A stretch of 64,000 nucleotides of DNA from Pseudomonas sp. GM48 (GTDB taxonomy: Bacteria; Pseudomonadota; Gammaproteobacteria; Pseudomonadales; Pseudomonadaceae): the NCBI RefSeq assembly GCF_000282335.1, contig NZ_AKJM01000115.1:1-64000 (forward strand), read 5' to 3'. Shown here one piece after another: positions 32,681 to 41,866 of this stretch. The position numbers and the translations under genes are program-made. Within the stretch, counting starts at the first letter, position 1; each line of letters opens with the position of its first letter. The notes beneath the pieces were generated by a model that saw nothing but the letters and a program-made list of their open reading frames with translations, had not been told where the DNA came from and did no database searches.

Positions 32681-33169
32681 ATGCGTACCAACACTCAGAC
32701 CAAACGTGAGCTGGACAAGATCGACCGCAACATCCTGCGGATCCTGCAAGCGGACGGGCGGATTTCCTTTACGGAGCTTGGGGAAAAGGTCGGGCTCTCG
32801 ACCACGCCCTGTACTGAGCGGGTCCGGCGCCTGGAGCGCGAGGGGATCATCATGGGCTACAACGCCCGGCTCAATCCGCAGCACCTGAAGGGTAGTCTTC
32901 TGGTATTCGTCGAGATCAGCCTGGACTACAAATCCGGCGATACTTTCGAAGAGTTCCGACGCGCGGTGCTGAAATTGCCCCATGTGCTGGAGTGTCACCT
33001 GGTGTCAGGGGATTTCGACTACCTGGTGAAGGCACGAATTTCCGAGATGGCCTCGTATCGTAAATTGCTGGGCGACATCCTGCTCAAGCTGCCCCACGTG
33101 CGCGAGTCCAAGAGTTACATCGTGATGGAAGAGGTGAAAGAGAGCCTGACCTTGCCGATTCCGGATTGA
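32681..33169 (+). CDS. lrp: Lrp/AsnC-family regulator (DadR/Lrp)
   Basis: 162 residues from MRTNTQTKRELDKIDRNILR. N-terminal HTH (LQADGRISFTELGEKVGLST, TPCTERVRRLEREGIIMGY) and C-terminal RAM ligand-binding domain (LLVFVEISLDYKSGDTFEEF, CHLVSGDFDYLVKARISEM). Closely resembles the leucine-responsive protein that binds L-alanine and activates dadRAX-type operons. Divergent from dadA with 157 bp between. The open frame extends upstream into the dadA promoter, but ATG 32681 fits the family. Confidence 0.94.
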   Translation: MRTNTQTKRELDKIDRNILRILQADGRISFTELGEKVGLSTTPCTERVRRLEREGIIMGYNARLNPQHLKGSLLVFVEISLDYKSGDTFEEFRRAVLKLPHVLECHLVSGDFDYLVKARISEMASYRKLLGDILLKLPHVRESKSYIVMEEVKESLTLPIPD

Positions 33170-33194
33170 GATTTGCGGTGTCTGTTCAGCCGCT

Positions 33195-33286
33195 TTCGCG
33201 AGCAAGCCCGCTCCCACAGTTGATCACCGCCGTACACAAATCTGTGACCACTGAAGATCCAATGTGGGAGCGGGCTTGCTCGCGAA
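33195..33286. repeat. REP pair, family 1
   Basis: TTCGCGAGCAAGCCCGCTCC and, about 45 bases on, TGTGGGAGCGGGCTTGCTCG. Between convergent lrp and the YkgJ gene. Confidence 0.9.
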
Positions 33287-33304
33287 GGCAGCGACTCGGT
33301 CTAT

Positions 33305-33658
33305 CTAGACCAGCACCTGCCGTGTACTGGCCATGTACTCGAACACCTGCTTCTCCACCCGCGGATGAATCAGCTCCACCGGCCCCCGCCCATTGGGGCA
33401 CGGCAAGGTCTTGGTGGTGCCGAACAATCGACAGATCAGCGGCCGCTCGTCATACACCGTGCAACCATTCGGTCCCAGATGCACACAGTTGAGCTCTTCC
33501 ATCGCGGCATCCTGCTCGGCACGAGTCTTGCGCGGCAGGCGCGACATTTCTTCCGGCGAGGTGGTCACCGGCCCACAGCAGTCATGGCAGCCGGGCACGC
33601 ACTCGAACGAGGGAATCTGTTGTCGCAATGTGCGAATTGTCTGGCTGTTGCAGCTCAT
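33305..33658 (-). CDS. YkgJ-family cysteine-cluster protein
   Basis: 117 residues. The cysteine pattern is C-x3-C-x2-CC early (ECVPGCHDCCGP), then NCVHLGPNGCTVYDERPLIC and LPCPNG, the CxxxCxxCC-type cluster of the UPF0153/YkgJ family, presumed to bind zinc or an Fe-S cluster. Function unknown. It stands alone, transcribed away from the oxidase gene starting at 33806. Confidence 0.86.
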   Translation of the reverse strand: MSCNSQTIRTLRQQIPSFECVPGCHDCCGPVTTSPEEMSRLPRKTRAEQDAAMEELNCVHLGPNGCTVYDERPLICRLFGTTKTLPCPNGRGPVELIHPRVEKQVFEYMASTRQVLV

Positions 33659-33805
33659 TGCAGCGGTGACCCAAAGCGGAATAGAGCGCGATTCTGACGC
33701 AAAAGCCCCGATCCAGACAGCACCAGCCGACCAATGTTGCCCGCCCGGGAAGGTCCGGCTTATGCTCCGTCAAGTTTTCTAAACGCAAGAATCAGGAACA
33801 CGCAC

Positions 33806-35110
33806 ATGAATGCCCGTGCTCAACAGCCTGTCAGCCACACCGCTTCCTACTACGCCGCCAGCAGCCTGCCTCAGCCCGAACTTCCGGTGCTCAAAGGCGA
33901 AGTGTTGGCCGACGTCTGTGTAGTGGGCGGCGGGTTTTCAGGGTTGAACACGGCGCTTGAGCTGGCCGAGCGCGGACTCAGCGTGGTGTTGCTTGAAGCC
34001 CACAAAATCGGTTGGGGCGCCAGTGGACGCAATGGCGGGCAGCTGATTCGCGGCGTTGGTCACGGCCTCGATCAGTTCACCAATGTCATCGGTGTCGAAG
34101 GCGTGCGGCAAATGAAACTCATGGGCCTGGAAGCCGTGGAAATCGTCCGGCAACGGATCGAGCGTTTTCAGATCCCCTGCGACCTGACCTGGGGTTACTG
34201 CGACCTCGCCAACAAGCCCCGTGACCTTGAAGGTTTCGCCGAGGATGCCGAAGAACTGCGCAGCCTCGGTTATCGCTACGAGACTCGTTTGCTGCAGGCC
34301 AATGAGATGCACACCGTGGTCGGCTCTACGCGTTACGTCGGCGGCCTGATCGACATGGGTTCGGGGCACCTGCATCCATTGAACCTGGCTTTGGGCGAAG
34401 CCGCAGCCGCACAACAATTGGGGGTCCAGCTGTTCGAGCAGTCGGCCGTGACCTGCATCGACTACGGCCCCGAGGTCAAGGTCCATACCGCCGAGGGCTC
34501 GGTGCGCGCCAGAACCCTGGTGTTGGGTTGCAATGCCTACCTCAATAACCTCAACCCGGAACTCAGCGGCAAAGTCCTGCCCGCCGGCAGCTACATCATC
34601 GCCACCGAACCATTGAGCGAAGAACTGGCCCACGCCCTGCTGCCGCAGAACATGGCGGTCTGCGATCAAAGGGTGGCGCTGGATTATTACCGGCTCTCGG
34701 CGGACCGGCGCCTGCTATTCGGCGGTGCCTGCCATTACTCGGGCCGCGACCCGAAAGACATCGCCGCGTACATGCGCCCGAAAATGCTCGAAGTTTTTCC
34801 GCAATTGTCTGGTGTGAAGATCGACTATCAGTGGGGCGGCATGATCGGCATCGGCGCCAATCGTCTGCCGCAGATCGGCCGGCTCAAGGACCAGCTGAAT
34901 GTGTATTACGCACAGGCCTATTCCGGTCATGGCGTGAATGCCACACACCTGGCCGGCAAGCTGCTGGCCGAAGCCATCAGCGGCCAGCACAGTGGTGGCT
35001 TCGATCTGTTTGCCAGGGTGCCGCATATCACCTTCCCCGGCGGCAAGCATTTGCGCTCGCCGTTGCTGGCGTTGGGGATGTTGTGGCATCGGCTTAAAGA
35101 GTTGATCTGA
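33806..35110 (+). CDS. FAD-dependent amine oxidoreductase (PuuB-like)
   Basis: 434 residues. DAO-family flavoprotein: ADVCVVGGGFSGLNTALELA (FAD dinucleotide fold), EAHKIGWGASGRNGGQLIRG (FAD contact), and C-terminal IDYQWGGMIGIGANRLPQIG and AYSGHGVNATHLAGKLLAEA. The closest known group oxidises gamma-glutamylputrescine or related amines. The setting near pauR and a KauB/PuuC-like dehydrogenase fits polyamine or amino-acid catabolism. The upstream in-frame extension before ATG 33806 is not conserved. The exact substrate is uncertain. Confidence 0.85.
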   Translation: MNARAQQPVSHTASYYAASSLPQPELPVLKGEVLADVCVVGGGFSGLNTALELAERGLSVVLLEAHKIGWGASGRNGGQLIRGVGHGLDQFTNVIGVEGVRQMKLMGLEAVEIVRQRIERFQIPCDLTWGYCDLANKPRDLEGFAEDAEELRSLGYRYETRLLQANEMHTVVGSTRYVGGLIDMGSGHLHPLNLALGEAAAAQQLGVQLFEQSAVTCIDYGPEVKVHTAEGSVRARTLVLGCNAYLNNLNPELSGKVLPAGSYIIATEPLSEELAHALLPQNMAVCDQRVALDYYRLSADRRLLFGGACHYSGRDPKDIAAYMRPKMLEVFPQLSGVKIDYQWGGMIGIGANRLPQIGRLKDQLNVYYAQAYSGHGVNATHLAGKLLAEAISGQHSGGFDLFARVPHITFPGGKHLRSPLLALGMLWHRLKELI

Positions 35111-35137
35111 AAAATTCTCGGTGTCAGCTCTGACGCC

Positions 35138-35229
35138 TTCGCGGGCAAGCCCGCTCCCACAGGGATTACTGGTATTCACAAGAATTGTGTTCACCGCCGA
35201 AACCTGTGGGAGCGGGCTTGCCCGCGAAG
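35138..35229. repeat. REP pair, family 1 (GCGGGC variant)
   Basis: TTCGCGGGCAAGCCCGCTCC and inverted TGTGGGAGCGGGCTTGCCCG. Both arms carry the same G for A change relative to the common form, so pairing is preserved (compensatory). Confidence 0.9.
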
Positions 35230-35253
35230 AGGCCCTGAAGAACACTGCAAAAC

Positions 35254-35499
35254 TCAGATCCGCCAGAAAGGCTTCAGCCCCTCTTCCAACGCCTGCCCTC
35301 GCGTCAGCCCGATATCCTTGAGCTGGTCGGGTGTCAGGGCCAACAACGCCTTGCGCGTGCGCAGCCGGCACCAGAACCGGTCCCAGCGACTCAGGCTGGA
35401 CGGCGCACTGCGCATGCCCGACTCCCGCGTGCCGTTGTTCTGCCCTGCCGCCAGTTCCTGACTGTGTAACGTCAGCCGCACATCGCTCAAACCGTTCAT
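35254..35499 (-). CDS. DUF1127 (YjiS-like) small basic protein
   Basis: 81 residues. The C-terminal 45 form the DUF1127 domain: RWDRFWCRLRTRKALLALTP and DQLKDIGLTRGQALEEGLKP, ending in FWRI. The N-terminal part is low-complexity. Short DUF1127 proteins in alpha-proteobacteria bind RNA and affect growth and phosphate or carbon metabolism; in Pseudomonas many are next to, and probably regulated by, MocR-type regulators, as here (divergent, 179 bp apart). Confidence 0.88.
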   Translation of the reverse strand: MNGLSDVRLTLHSQELAAGQNNGTRESGMRSAPSSLSRWDRFWCRLRTRKALLALTPDQLKDIGLTRGQALEEGLKPFWRI

Positions 35500-35678
35500 C
35501 TTGGATGCTCCTGTTTACTTGGGTAGCCAGAGGTTCCATGATGCGAGGGCGCGTAAAAGCAATACAGATTCAATGGAACTGTATTAATTCAATACAGTTT
35601 TATCGATTCCGCCACTGAATCCTGATTTTTTGCCTGATCTGTACTGGTTAACCGAATCACCCCTATCGAGGCTGCACC

Positions 35679-37109
35679 ATGACCCTTTACGTCAACCTCG
35701 CCGAGTTGCTCGGCACACGTATCGAACAGGGCTTCTATCGCCCCGGTGACCGACTGCCTTCGGTACGGGCGCTGAGCGTCGAGCACGGCGTCAGCCTGAG
35801 CACGGTGCAGCAGGCCTATCGGGTGCTGGAGGACAGCGGGCTGGCCATGCCAAGGCCCAAATCCGGGTACTTCGTTCCGGCCAGCCGCGAACTGCCGGAT
35901 TTGCCGGCAGTCGGCCGCCCGGCCCAGCGTCCGGTGGACATTTCGCAATGGGATCAAGTGCTGGAATTGATCCGCGCAGTGCCGCGCAAAGATGTGGTGC
36001 AACTCGGGCGCGGCATGCCGGACATCACCAGCCCGACCATGAAACCGCTATTGCGCGATCTGGCGCGAATCAGCCGGCGGCAGGACATGCCTGGCCTGTA
36101 TTACGACAACATCCACGGCAACCTCGAACTGCGTGAACAAATCGCTCGCCTGATGCTCGATTCCGGCTGTCAGTTGGGCGCCAGTGAGCTGGTGGTCACC
36201 ACGGGTTGCCACGAAGCGCTGTCCACCAGCATTCGTGCCATCTGCGAGCCGGGGGACATTGTTGCGGTGGACTCGCCGAGCTTTCACGGTGCGATGCAGA
36301 CCCTCAAGGGCCTGGGCATGAAGGCCCTGGAAATCCCTACCGACCCGCTGACCGGGATCAGTCTTGAAGCACTGGAACTGGCCCTGGAGCAATGGCCGAT
36401 CAAGGTCATACAGTTGACCCCCAACTGCAATAACCCGTTGGGCTACATCATGCCGGAGTCGCGCAAACGTGCGTTGTTGACGCTTGCGCAGCGCTTTGAC
36501 GTGGCGATCATCGAGGACGATGTGTATGGCGAACTGGCCTATACCTACCCGCGTCCGCGCACGATCAAATCCTTCGACGAGGACGGTCGCGTCCTGTTGT
36601 GCAGTTCGTTTTCCAAGACCCTGGCCCCGGGCCTGCGCATCGGCTGGGTCGCGCCGGGCCGGTATCTGGAACGGGTGCTGCACATGAAATACATCAGCAC
36701 CGGCTCCACCGCGCCACAACCGCAAATCGCCATCGCCGAATTTCTCAAGGGCGGCCACTTTGAACCGCATTTGCGGCGGATGCGCACACAATACCAGCGC
36801 AATCGCGACGTGATGATCGATTGGGTGACTCGCTATTTCCCGGTCGGCACTCGCGCCAGTCGCCCACAAGGCAGCTTCATGCTGTGGGTCGAACTGCCGG
36901 AAGGTTTCGACACCCTGAAACTCAATCGCGCCTTGCACGACCAGGGCGTACAGATTGCCGTCGGCAGCATTTTTTCCGCCTCGGGCAAGTACCGCAATTG
37001 CCTGCGCATGAACTACGCTGCCAAACCAACGGCACAAATTGAAGAAGCCGTGCGCAAGGTCGGTGCCGCCGCTATCAAGTTGCTGGCCGAGACTCAAGAC
37101 ACTCCTTGA
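35679..37109 (+). CDS. MocR-family GntR/aminotransferase-like regulator
   Basis: 476 residues. An N-terminal GntR winged helix (about 1-75: RIEQGFYRPGDRLPSVRALS, VSLSTVQQAYRVLEDSGLAM) is fused to a fold-type I aminotransferase domain: PSFHGAMQTL, QLTPNCNNPLGYIM, IIEDDVYGELAY and the PLP lysine in CSSFSKTLAPGLRIGWVAPG. MocR proteins sense a metabolite through PLP and regulate, often, a divergent neighbour; here that is the DUF1127 gene. Several GntR/MocR relatives of this subtype act as PdxR- or amino-acid-responsive regulators; the ligand is unknown. Confidence 0.9.
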   Translation: MTLYVNLAELLGTRIEQGFYRPGDRLPSVRALSVEHGVSLSTVQQAYRVLEDSGLAMPRPKSGYFVPASRELPDLPAVGRPAQRPVDISQWDQVLELIRAVPRKDVVQLGRGMPDITSPTMKPLLRDLARISRRQDMPGLYYDNIHGNLELREQIARLMLDSGCQLGASELVVTTGCHEALSTSIRAICEPGDIVAVDSPSFHGAMQTLKGLGMKALEIPTDPLTGISLEALELALEQWPIKVIQLTPNCNNPLGYIMPESRKRALLTLAQRFDVAIIEDDVYGELAYTYPRPRTIKSFDEDGRVLLCSSFSKTLAPGLRIGWVAPGRYLERVLHMKYISTGSTAPQPQIAIAEFLKGGHFEPHLRRMRTQYQRNRDVMIDWVTRYFPVGTRASRPQGSFMLWVELPEGFDTLKLNRALHDQGVQIAVGSIFSASGKYRNCLRMNYAAKPTAQIEEAVRKVGAAAIKLLAETQDTP

Positions 37110-37115
37110 GGTAGC

Positions 37116-37637
37116 TCAATCGAGCTGGAAGCTCCCCGCCAGCTGGAACAGCGTCATGTCACTGACCCGCGCCGCCTGACGGTCGATCCGCGCGTCCAGT
37201 TCCAGCTCCACCTCCAAGTGCTCACCCGACAGTATCCTGCCGTTGTACCGGGGCCGGACCCTGACCCCAGGCCAAATTCGGTCAGTGCTGCGCCCCTGCT
37301 CGACGTCGCGCACCCAGTCCACGGAGCGCCCGTCGAGACGCGAGGAAACCAGGCGCAATTGCACAGTCCCCGACCCGAAGCGGAAACCCTGAGCATCGGC
37401 AGCAGGTGCGTTGAATCTCAATCCCATCGGACGTTCCTCGGGGCATTGAATCTGCAGGCGAATTCGCCGCAGGCCGAAGCTCAATGCACCGCCAGTGTCC
37501 GGCAAGTCCAGCAGTCTCGCACGTGTGACCGAACCATAATCCAGCGCTGCGGGACTAAGCCGCATCGTACAGTCATCCTCGGCGAAAGCCGGACGTACAA
37601 ACGTCCACAACAGCAACAACATGACCAGACCTTTCAT
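37116..37637 (-). CDS. Minor/tip fimbrial subunit of a chaperone-usher system
   Basis: 173 residues. Signal peptide MKGLVMLLLLWTFVRPAFAE; the mature protein begins DDCTMRLSPAALDYGSVTRA, which resembles the pilin strand pattern with a Cys pair (C near the start and C in IQCPEERPMG). It ends with a hydrophobic beta strand (LAGSFQLD) lacking the usual penultimate Tyr. The fourth and last gene of the fimbrial operon, 20 bp after the usher. The position after the usher is typical of tip adaptors or adhesins, but at 173 residues there is no room for a separate lectin domain. Confidence 0.7.
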   Translation of the reverse strand: MKGLVMLLLLWTFVRPAFAEDDCTMRLSPAALDYGSVTRARLLDLPDTGGALSFGLRRIRLQIQCPEERPMGLRFNAPAADAQGFRFGSGTVQLRLVSSRLDGRSVDWVRDVEQGRSTDRIWPGVRVRPRYNGRILSGEHLEVELELDARIDRQAARVSDMTLFQLAGSFQLD

Positions 37638-37657
37638 GTAAATGCCTCAATCAATTT

Positions 37658-40102
37658 TCATATCATTCGACAGAGCGCCTCGGCGGTCTCATAAAGTGCA
37701 GTCGATGCAGGCGGTTCGGAGCTATTTAGCTCAACCCGACATCGACGGCCCTGCGACAACATCAACTGCAAACGCACCTCACTTGGCGCATCGGCCAAAT
37801 ACACCAGGCCGGTATCGACCACACTTGTGAGGTATTGCCCCTGATCGTCGTAGACCGACGCGCCTTTTTCAGCCCATGCCCCGTCGACAGTGCGCACCTG
37901 CAGCATCAACCGGCGGGCGGTACTGAGGTTGAAGTTGAGCCGTGCTACCGCGCCGCGACCGGCTTCGACTTCCTGGAAACCGTTCTGCAATTCAACGTTG
38001 CGCGGCAGGCTTATGGTGTCTATCTCAATGCGACTGGTCTGATAGGCCGGCAGACTGGCAGCCACCGCGCGACCGGCACCGTCAGTCCAGACAGGCCCCT
38101 GGGGCGTGCTTAACTTGACCCCGCCGACATCACCCGCACTGAGCAGAGCAAACGTGTCACGCAGTGGATAAGGTGACGGCGTCAGCCCATCCTCATGAAC
38201 AGCGACGCCACCGCGTAGCGCCAGATCATGGCTGGTGGCGCCGGCATAGCTGCGCGAGTAGCCAACATCGACACTGGTGTAACGCGGTAATGCGCTCAAC
38301 CGCCCGTTGATGCCTGTTTGCCCATTGTCGCGCCGTTCTGCAGCGATGCTGTAACCCAGCGTCTCGCTGATTTGCTCGCGGTAACGCGCCCCCGTTCTCA
38401 AGCCAAGAAGATCATCGTGACGACTGAAAGCGCTCACACTGCGTTGCCGCCCCAACGGCAAACTCAAGGTCGCGTAGACGGAAGTGCCGCGGCGATTGGC
38501 CGTATCTCCACCGTATTCGCGCTGCAGATCCAACGACAAATGGGTGCGATCGAATAGCCGCGACCAAGCGATGCCGAACCGTGAACGGGCGGCCCGTTCT
38601 ACACTGATGTAACGCGACAGCGTTCCGTTCACAGCGCCCCACATCGGGTCGTCGCGACTCAGCGAAATGCCCCACTGGCGGTTTGCTCGACCGTAGGGCA
38701 CGTCAGAAAAATCATCTCGGCCCATGTCCGCCAGGGTTCTAAAACCTGTATTTTGCTGGCTCGCCGTCAAGCTGGCAGACAACCCGGCGCCCAAACGCGC
38801 ACTCAAGGCGGCCTGCAGTTGCGCCCCCTGACCCGAGCGCGGCGTATACGACATCAGATGCTGCAATCTAACCGCCGAGCTTGGCGCGAGTGCCTGCTGC
38901 ACGCCCCACCCCAACGACTGATAGTGTTCAGCCCCCATTACCCCGAGGCTGAACAATGTCTGAGGCCACCACTGCCAGTCCTGAGTGGCAACAAAAAACG
39001 ACGGGGCCTGACGATCATCAGAGGCGAATCGCCGAACCTTGCCCGCTGCAAACCCATAGCCCGGCATGCCCCCCACGCTGACGGGGCGCAAGCTGGCGGC
39101 CGGGACGCGAAACTGCCGCTGCTCGCCGTTCTCCTCGTGAACATTGATATCGAGGTCAAGCTGATGACTAAGCAGCGGTAAATCACGAAGCGTGAAAGGC
39201 CCGGCAGGGACTAGCGTGGTGTAAACCACAACACCACTCTGGCGTACCTCGATCCGCGACGGTGAATAGGCCACCCCATCCACAGCACTTGCGCTCCCAA
39301 AATCATTGCCACCCAAGCGGGCCAATGCCGTATCGGGGTGAATCTGGAAACCGGTGAACGCCTCTCCGGCAAATAACGACGTGCGCAAATTAAGCTGGCC
39401 GAGCTGCACATTGGCCTGGTAGCGCTCCCAAGTGCGTGACGCCTGCGTGTAAAGTGTTTCCAAACGCTCCTCATTCTGAAATGACGTATAGCTCTGGCGA
39501 CTGCGTACCACCCAGTCACCGGCATTAAATCCCCATTCGGTGCCCAGATTGCGGTATTGGCTGGACTGGCCTTGAGCCGAACTGCCCACGATAAGTGCGT
39601 CGTAGTTGAGCAACCCGGCCAGCCCTCCTTTGGTCCAACTACGTTGCACAGGTGCGGAGTCGATCAAGGTGTCGGTGGGGACTAGCAACATAATTTTCTG
39701 TTGGCCAGGATCGAGCCTCACCTGCGCACCGGCTAAACCATCAATCGCCCGCAGGCAGCCGACGCTGTCGGCACTCTCGGGGAGTTCCGCAGGGACCTTG
39801 ATAGCGGCGTGTTCGAGCAGTGTCGAATCCAGGCACAACTGCCCGTCGTCATCGAAGGTCGCCGGCACCTGCCCCATCGGAGCACCATTGACCAGCAACG
39901 CCACATCCTGTCGTCCTGCCTGAAAACGTGGCGCGCTGCGCAAGTGCTCTGCGATTCGCGGATCAAGTCCGCGCGCTTCAAGTACTGATTGATCAAACTC
40001 GACAAACTCACTTCCACAGCTCTTTTCCAAAACGCCCAGCATCAACGCCAAACCGCAGGCCAACTGCAGCGGGGCCCGGAGCGACCCAGAGCGACATCTC
40101 AT
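37658..40102 (-). CDS. Outer-membrane fimbrial usher protein (FimD/PapC-like)
   Basis: 814 residues. After a signal segment (LQLACGLALMLGVLEKSCGS) the usher N-domain begins EFVEFDQSVLEARGLDPRIA. The 24-strand barrel region contains FQIHPDTALARLGGNDFGS, VYTTLVPAGPFTLRDLPLLS and many aromatic-ending strands; the C-terminal domains include VRTVDGAWAEKGASVYDDQG, the typical plug/C-domain pattern. It secretes and assembles pilin subunits delivered by the chaperone. Its ATG overlaps the chaperone stop (TAATG). Confidence 0.92.
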   Translation of the reverse strand: MRCRSGSLRAPLQLACGLALMLGVLEKSCGSEFVEFDQSVLEARGLDPRIAEHLRSAPRFQAGRQDVALLVNGAPMGQVPATFDDDGQLCLDSTLLEHAAIKVPAELPESADSVGCLRAIDGLAGAQVRLDPGQQKIMLLVPTDTLIDSAPVQRSWTKGGLAGLLNYDALIVGSSAQGQSSQYRNLGTEWGFNAGDWVVRSRQSYTSFQNEERLETLYTQASRTWERYQANVQLGQLNLRTSLFAGEAFTGFQIHPDTALARLGGNDFGSASAVDGVAYSPSRIEVRQSGVVVYTTLVPAGPFTLRDLPLLSHQLDLDINVHEENGEQRQFRVPAASLRPVSVGGMPGYGFAAGKVRRFASDDRQAPSFFVATQDWQWWPQTLFSLGVMGAEHYQSLGWGVQQALAPSSAVRLQHLMSYTPRSGQGAQLQAALSARLGAGLSASLTASQQNTGFRTLADMGRDDFSDVPYGRANRQWGISLSRDDPMWGAVNGTLSRYISVERAARSRFGIAWSRLFDRTHLSLDLQREYGGDTANRRGTSVYATLSLPLGRQRSVSAFSRHDDLLGLRTGARYREQISETLGYSIAAERRDNGQTGINGRLSALPRYTSVDVGYSRSYAGATSHDLALRGGVAVHEDGLTPSPYPLRDTFALLSAGDVGGVKLSTPQGPVWTDGAGRAVAASLPAYQTSRIEIDTISLPRNVELQNGFQEVEAGRGAVARLNFNLSTARRLMLQVRTVDGAWAEKGASVYDDQGQYLTSVVDTGLVYLADAPSEVRLQLMLSQGRRCRVELNSSEPPASTALYETAEALCRMI

Positions 40103-40803
40103 TACCGGCGGACCAGTGGCGCATCATAGCGGTCGACCGCAAACCCGTAGGTGGTCGCAGGAAACAGCTGTACATGAGTGTCCAAAGTAGACGGTGCGGT
40201 AAATTCAAGTTGCTCACCAGGCAGGATATAGGTGCGCCCCAAGTCCACGATGCTGCCGCCCGGGATCAAATTCACTGACTTGGCAAGACGCACCACGTAG
40301 GGGCTGGGATTGCTCACCTGCAAGCGGTTGGCCTCAGCCGTCCAGCTAAGACGTTTCCAGGGTGCACGCTCCACCGCCAACCCGGCCGGGCGCAGAATGA
40401 CCGGAATGTTCTGGCGCACCCCAAGACTGACACGGGCGCCCTCCCCATCTTGTCGAGGGTTGATGCCTTCGAATACCACACGCTTGAGGCGCTCGGTTTC
40501 CAGGGGTGTTGTGCTGCGCAGGATGAATCGCACCTGCTGGCTCTGGCCAGGTTCGACCCGCGCTACCGGCGGGGTCAGCACCAACAGCGTTTCGTTGTCC
40601 TCGGCGATATGCTCAATAGAGCTATACAGCAGCGCGGGATGGTTGTCGGTATTCCTGACGTTCAGGGTGGCCTCGCCTAGTGCCTGATCGACCACCAGCA
40701 CGGGTGTTTCCGGGACCATCCCGGCTCCTTGAGCGTTTTGGACAAGGAACAGATGAAACGCAGCGAAAGCACTGAATCTCAGAATGTTTTTTGGTGGATA
40801 CAT
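40102..40803 (-). CDS. Periplasmic pilus chaperone (PapD/FimC-like)
   Basis: 233 residues from MYPPKNILRFSAFAAFHLFL, chosen because GGAG lies about 6 bp upstream. Signal peptide to about NAQGA. Two Ig domains: the first has VEPGQSQQVRFILR and RVVFEGINP, the second has VRQNIPVILRPAG followed by LQVSNPSPYVVRLAKSVNL and a C-terminal strand. Family residues (the Arg/Lys pair that anchor the pilin C-terminus) appear in place by eye. Donor-strand chaperone for the pilins encoded on either side; stop overlaps the usher start. Confidence 0.92.
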   Translation of the reverse strand: MYPPKNILRFSAFAAFHLFLVQNAQGAGMVPETPVLVVDQALGEATLNVRNTDNHPALLYSSIEHIAEDNETLLVLTPPVARVEPGQSQQVRFILRSTTPLETERLKRVVFEGINPRQDGEGARVSLGVRQNIPVILRPAGLAVERAPWKRLSWTAEANRLQVSNPSPYVVRLAKSVNLIPGGSIVDLGRTYILPGEQLEFTAPSTLDTHVQLFPATTYGFAVDRYDAPLVRR

Positions 40804-40973
40804 GACAGTCTCCAAAGGCATCGACACAAACTGCAAACTTGTGTCGATGCCTGATGACGCGATGAATAACCTGACGACGATGCTTTTTCAGGCAAACGCC
40901 GACGCCTGCTCGCACGGGACGAACACCATCAAATCATCAGGGTTAGAGCGACAGTCGCAGGTGGTGCGCCGAC

Positions 40974-41624
40974 TCAGAGGTAATACATGTCGAAAGTGAC
41001 CGAACCGTCGAGCGCAAACTCGTCAGTAGTTGACGGCAGTTCAGAAGTCGGACGAATGACAGCGGCCACTTTCATGGGGAAGGTGTGCAAGCGGGCGGCG
41101 GCCGGGCCCGTCGCGGCACTCGGCCCCCACGAATAGGAGGTCGGTGCATTGGCCATTAACCCGGCGACCGGAACGCGCCATACCGGATTTCCTGGCGTAC
41201 GTACCAGGAATGCCTGCGGGTTGCTGTCCGCCAGCGGTTGGCCGGTAAGCAGACCGAAACCACCGATGCCGATACCGTTGGTGCTGCCCAGACCGAAGTA
41301 GAGGTTTTCACCAGTCCGGCCGTTGAAGGTCAGCCCCGCAACCTTGCTGGCACCCCGATTATCGGTGACAGCGATTTCTACTGCAGCCGGCGCATCGCAA
41401 GCGACTATGAGGGTGATATCCCGTTGCGGCAGATCGTTCTGTGCAGTCGGACTCAAGGTGTAGGAATGGATCCGCCCAAGATCGACATTGCTGCCACCGG
41501 CAAATGCCGGAACGCATGAGGTGGGGATCACAGTACCGGAGACACTCAGGTCGACACTGGCCGCCTGGGCGGTGAACGGAACGAGAATGGCTGCCAGAGC
41601 GGCCATTTGATGTAACTTCTTCAT
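40974..41624 (-). CDS. Major fimbrial subunit, DUF1120-like
   Basis: 216 residues from MKKLHQMAALAAILVPFTAQ, with cleavage after AQA-A. The mature part begins VDLSVSGTVIPTSCVPAFAG and has IVACDAPAAVEIAVTDNRG with the second Cys, ending GSVTFDMYYL with the penultimate-type Tyr/hydrophobic strand used for donor-strand exchange. Resembles DUF1120 pilin-like proteins of Pseudomonas and Burkholderia fimbriae. It is the first gene of the operon, 170 bp ahead of the chaperone; an extra in-frame upstream extension is not a signal sequence. Confidence 0.8.
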   Translation of the reverse strand: MKKLHQMAALAAILVPFTAQAASVDLSVSGTVIPTSCVPAFAGGSNVDLGRIHSYTLSPTAQNDLPQRDITLIVACDAPAAVEIAVTDNRGASKVAGLTFNGRTGENLYFGLGSTNGIGIGGFGLLTGQPLADSNPQAFLVRTPGNPVWRVPVAGLMANAPTSYSWGPSAATGPAAARLHTFPMKVAAVIRPTSELPSTTDEFALDGSVTFDMYYL

Positions 41625-41866
41625 AAACACTTCCCTTTGAAATGACTGGAACATGGATGCATGGACTACAGACAGGAAATGCCACTTCCTCTCGGCAAGT
41701 CCCATACCCCTCGATCATTCCGGTTTGTGTAGGAACTTTATGTAGGAATTGGCAGCCAAACGGATCAGCAACTTCAACAAATCACGTAGCTCCTCCAAGT
41801 TCATCGGTATGGGTCCCGCAACTCCCTGCTGTGCAGGAATAACGAATTCCCACGGCGTGCCATACT

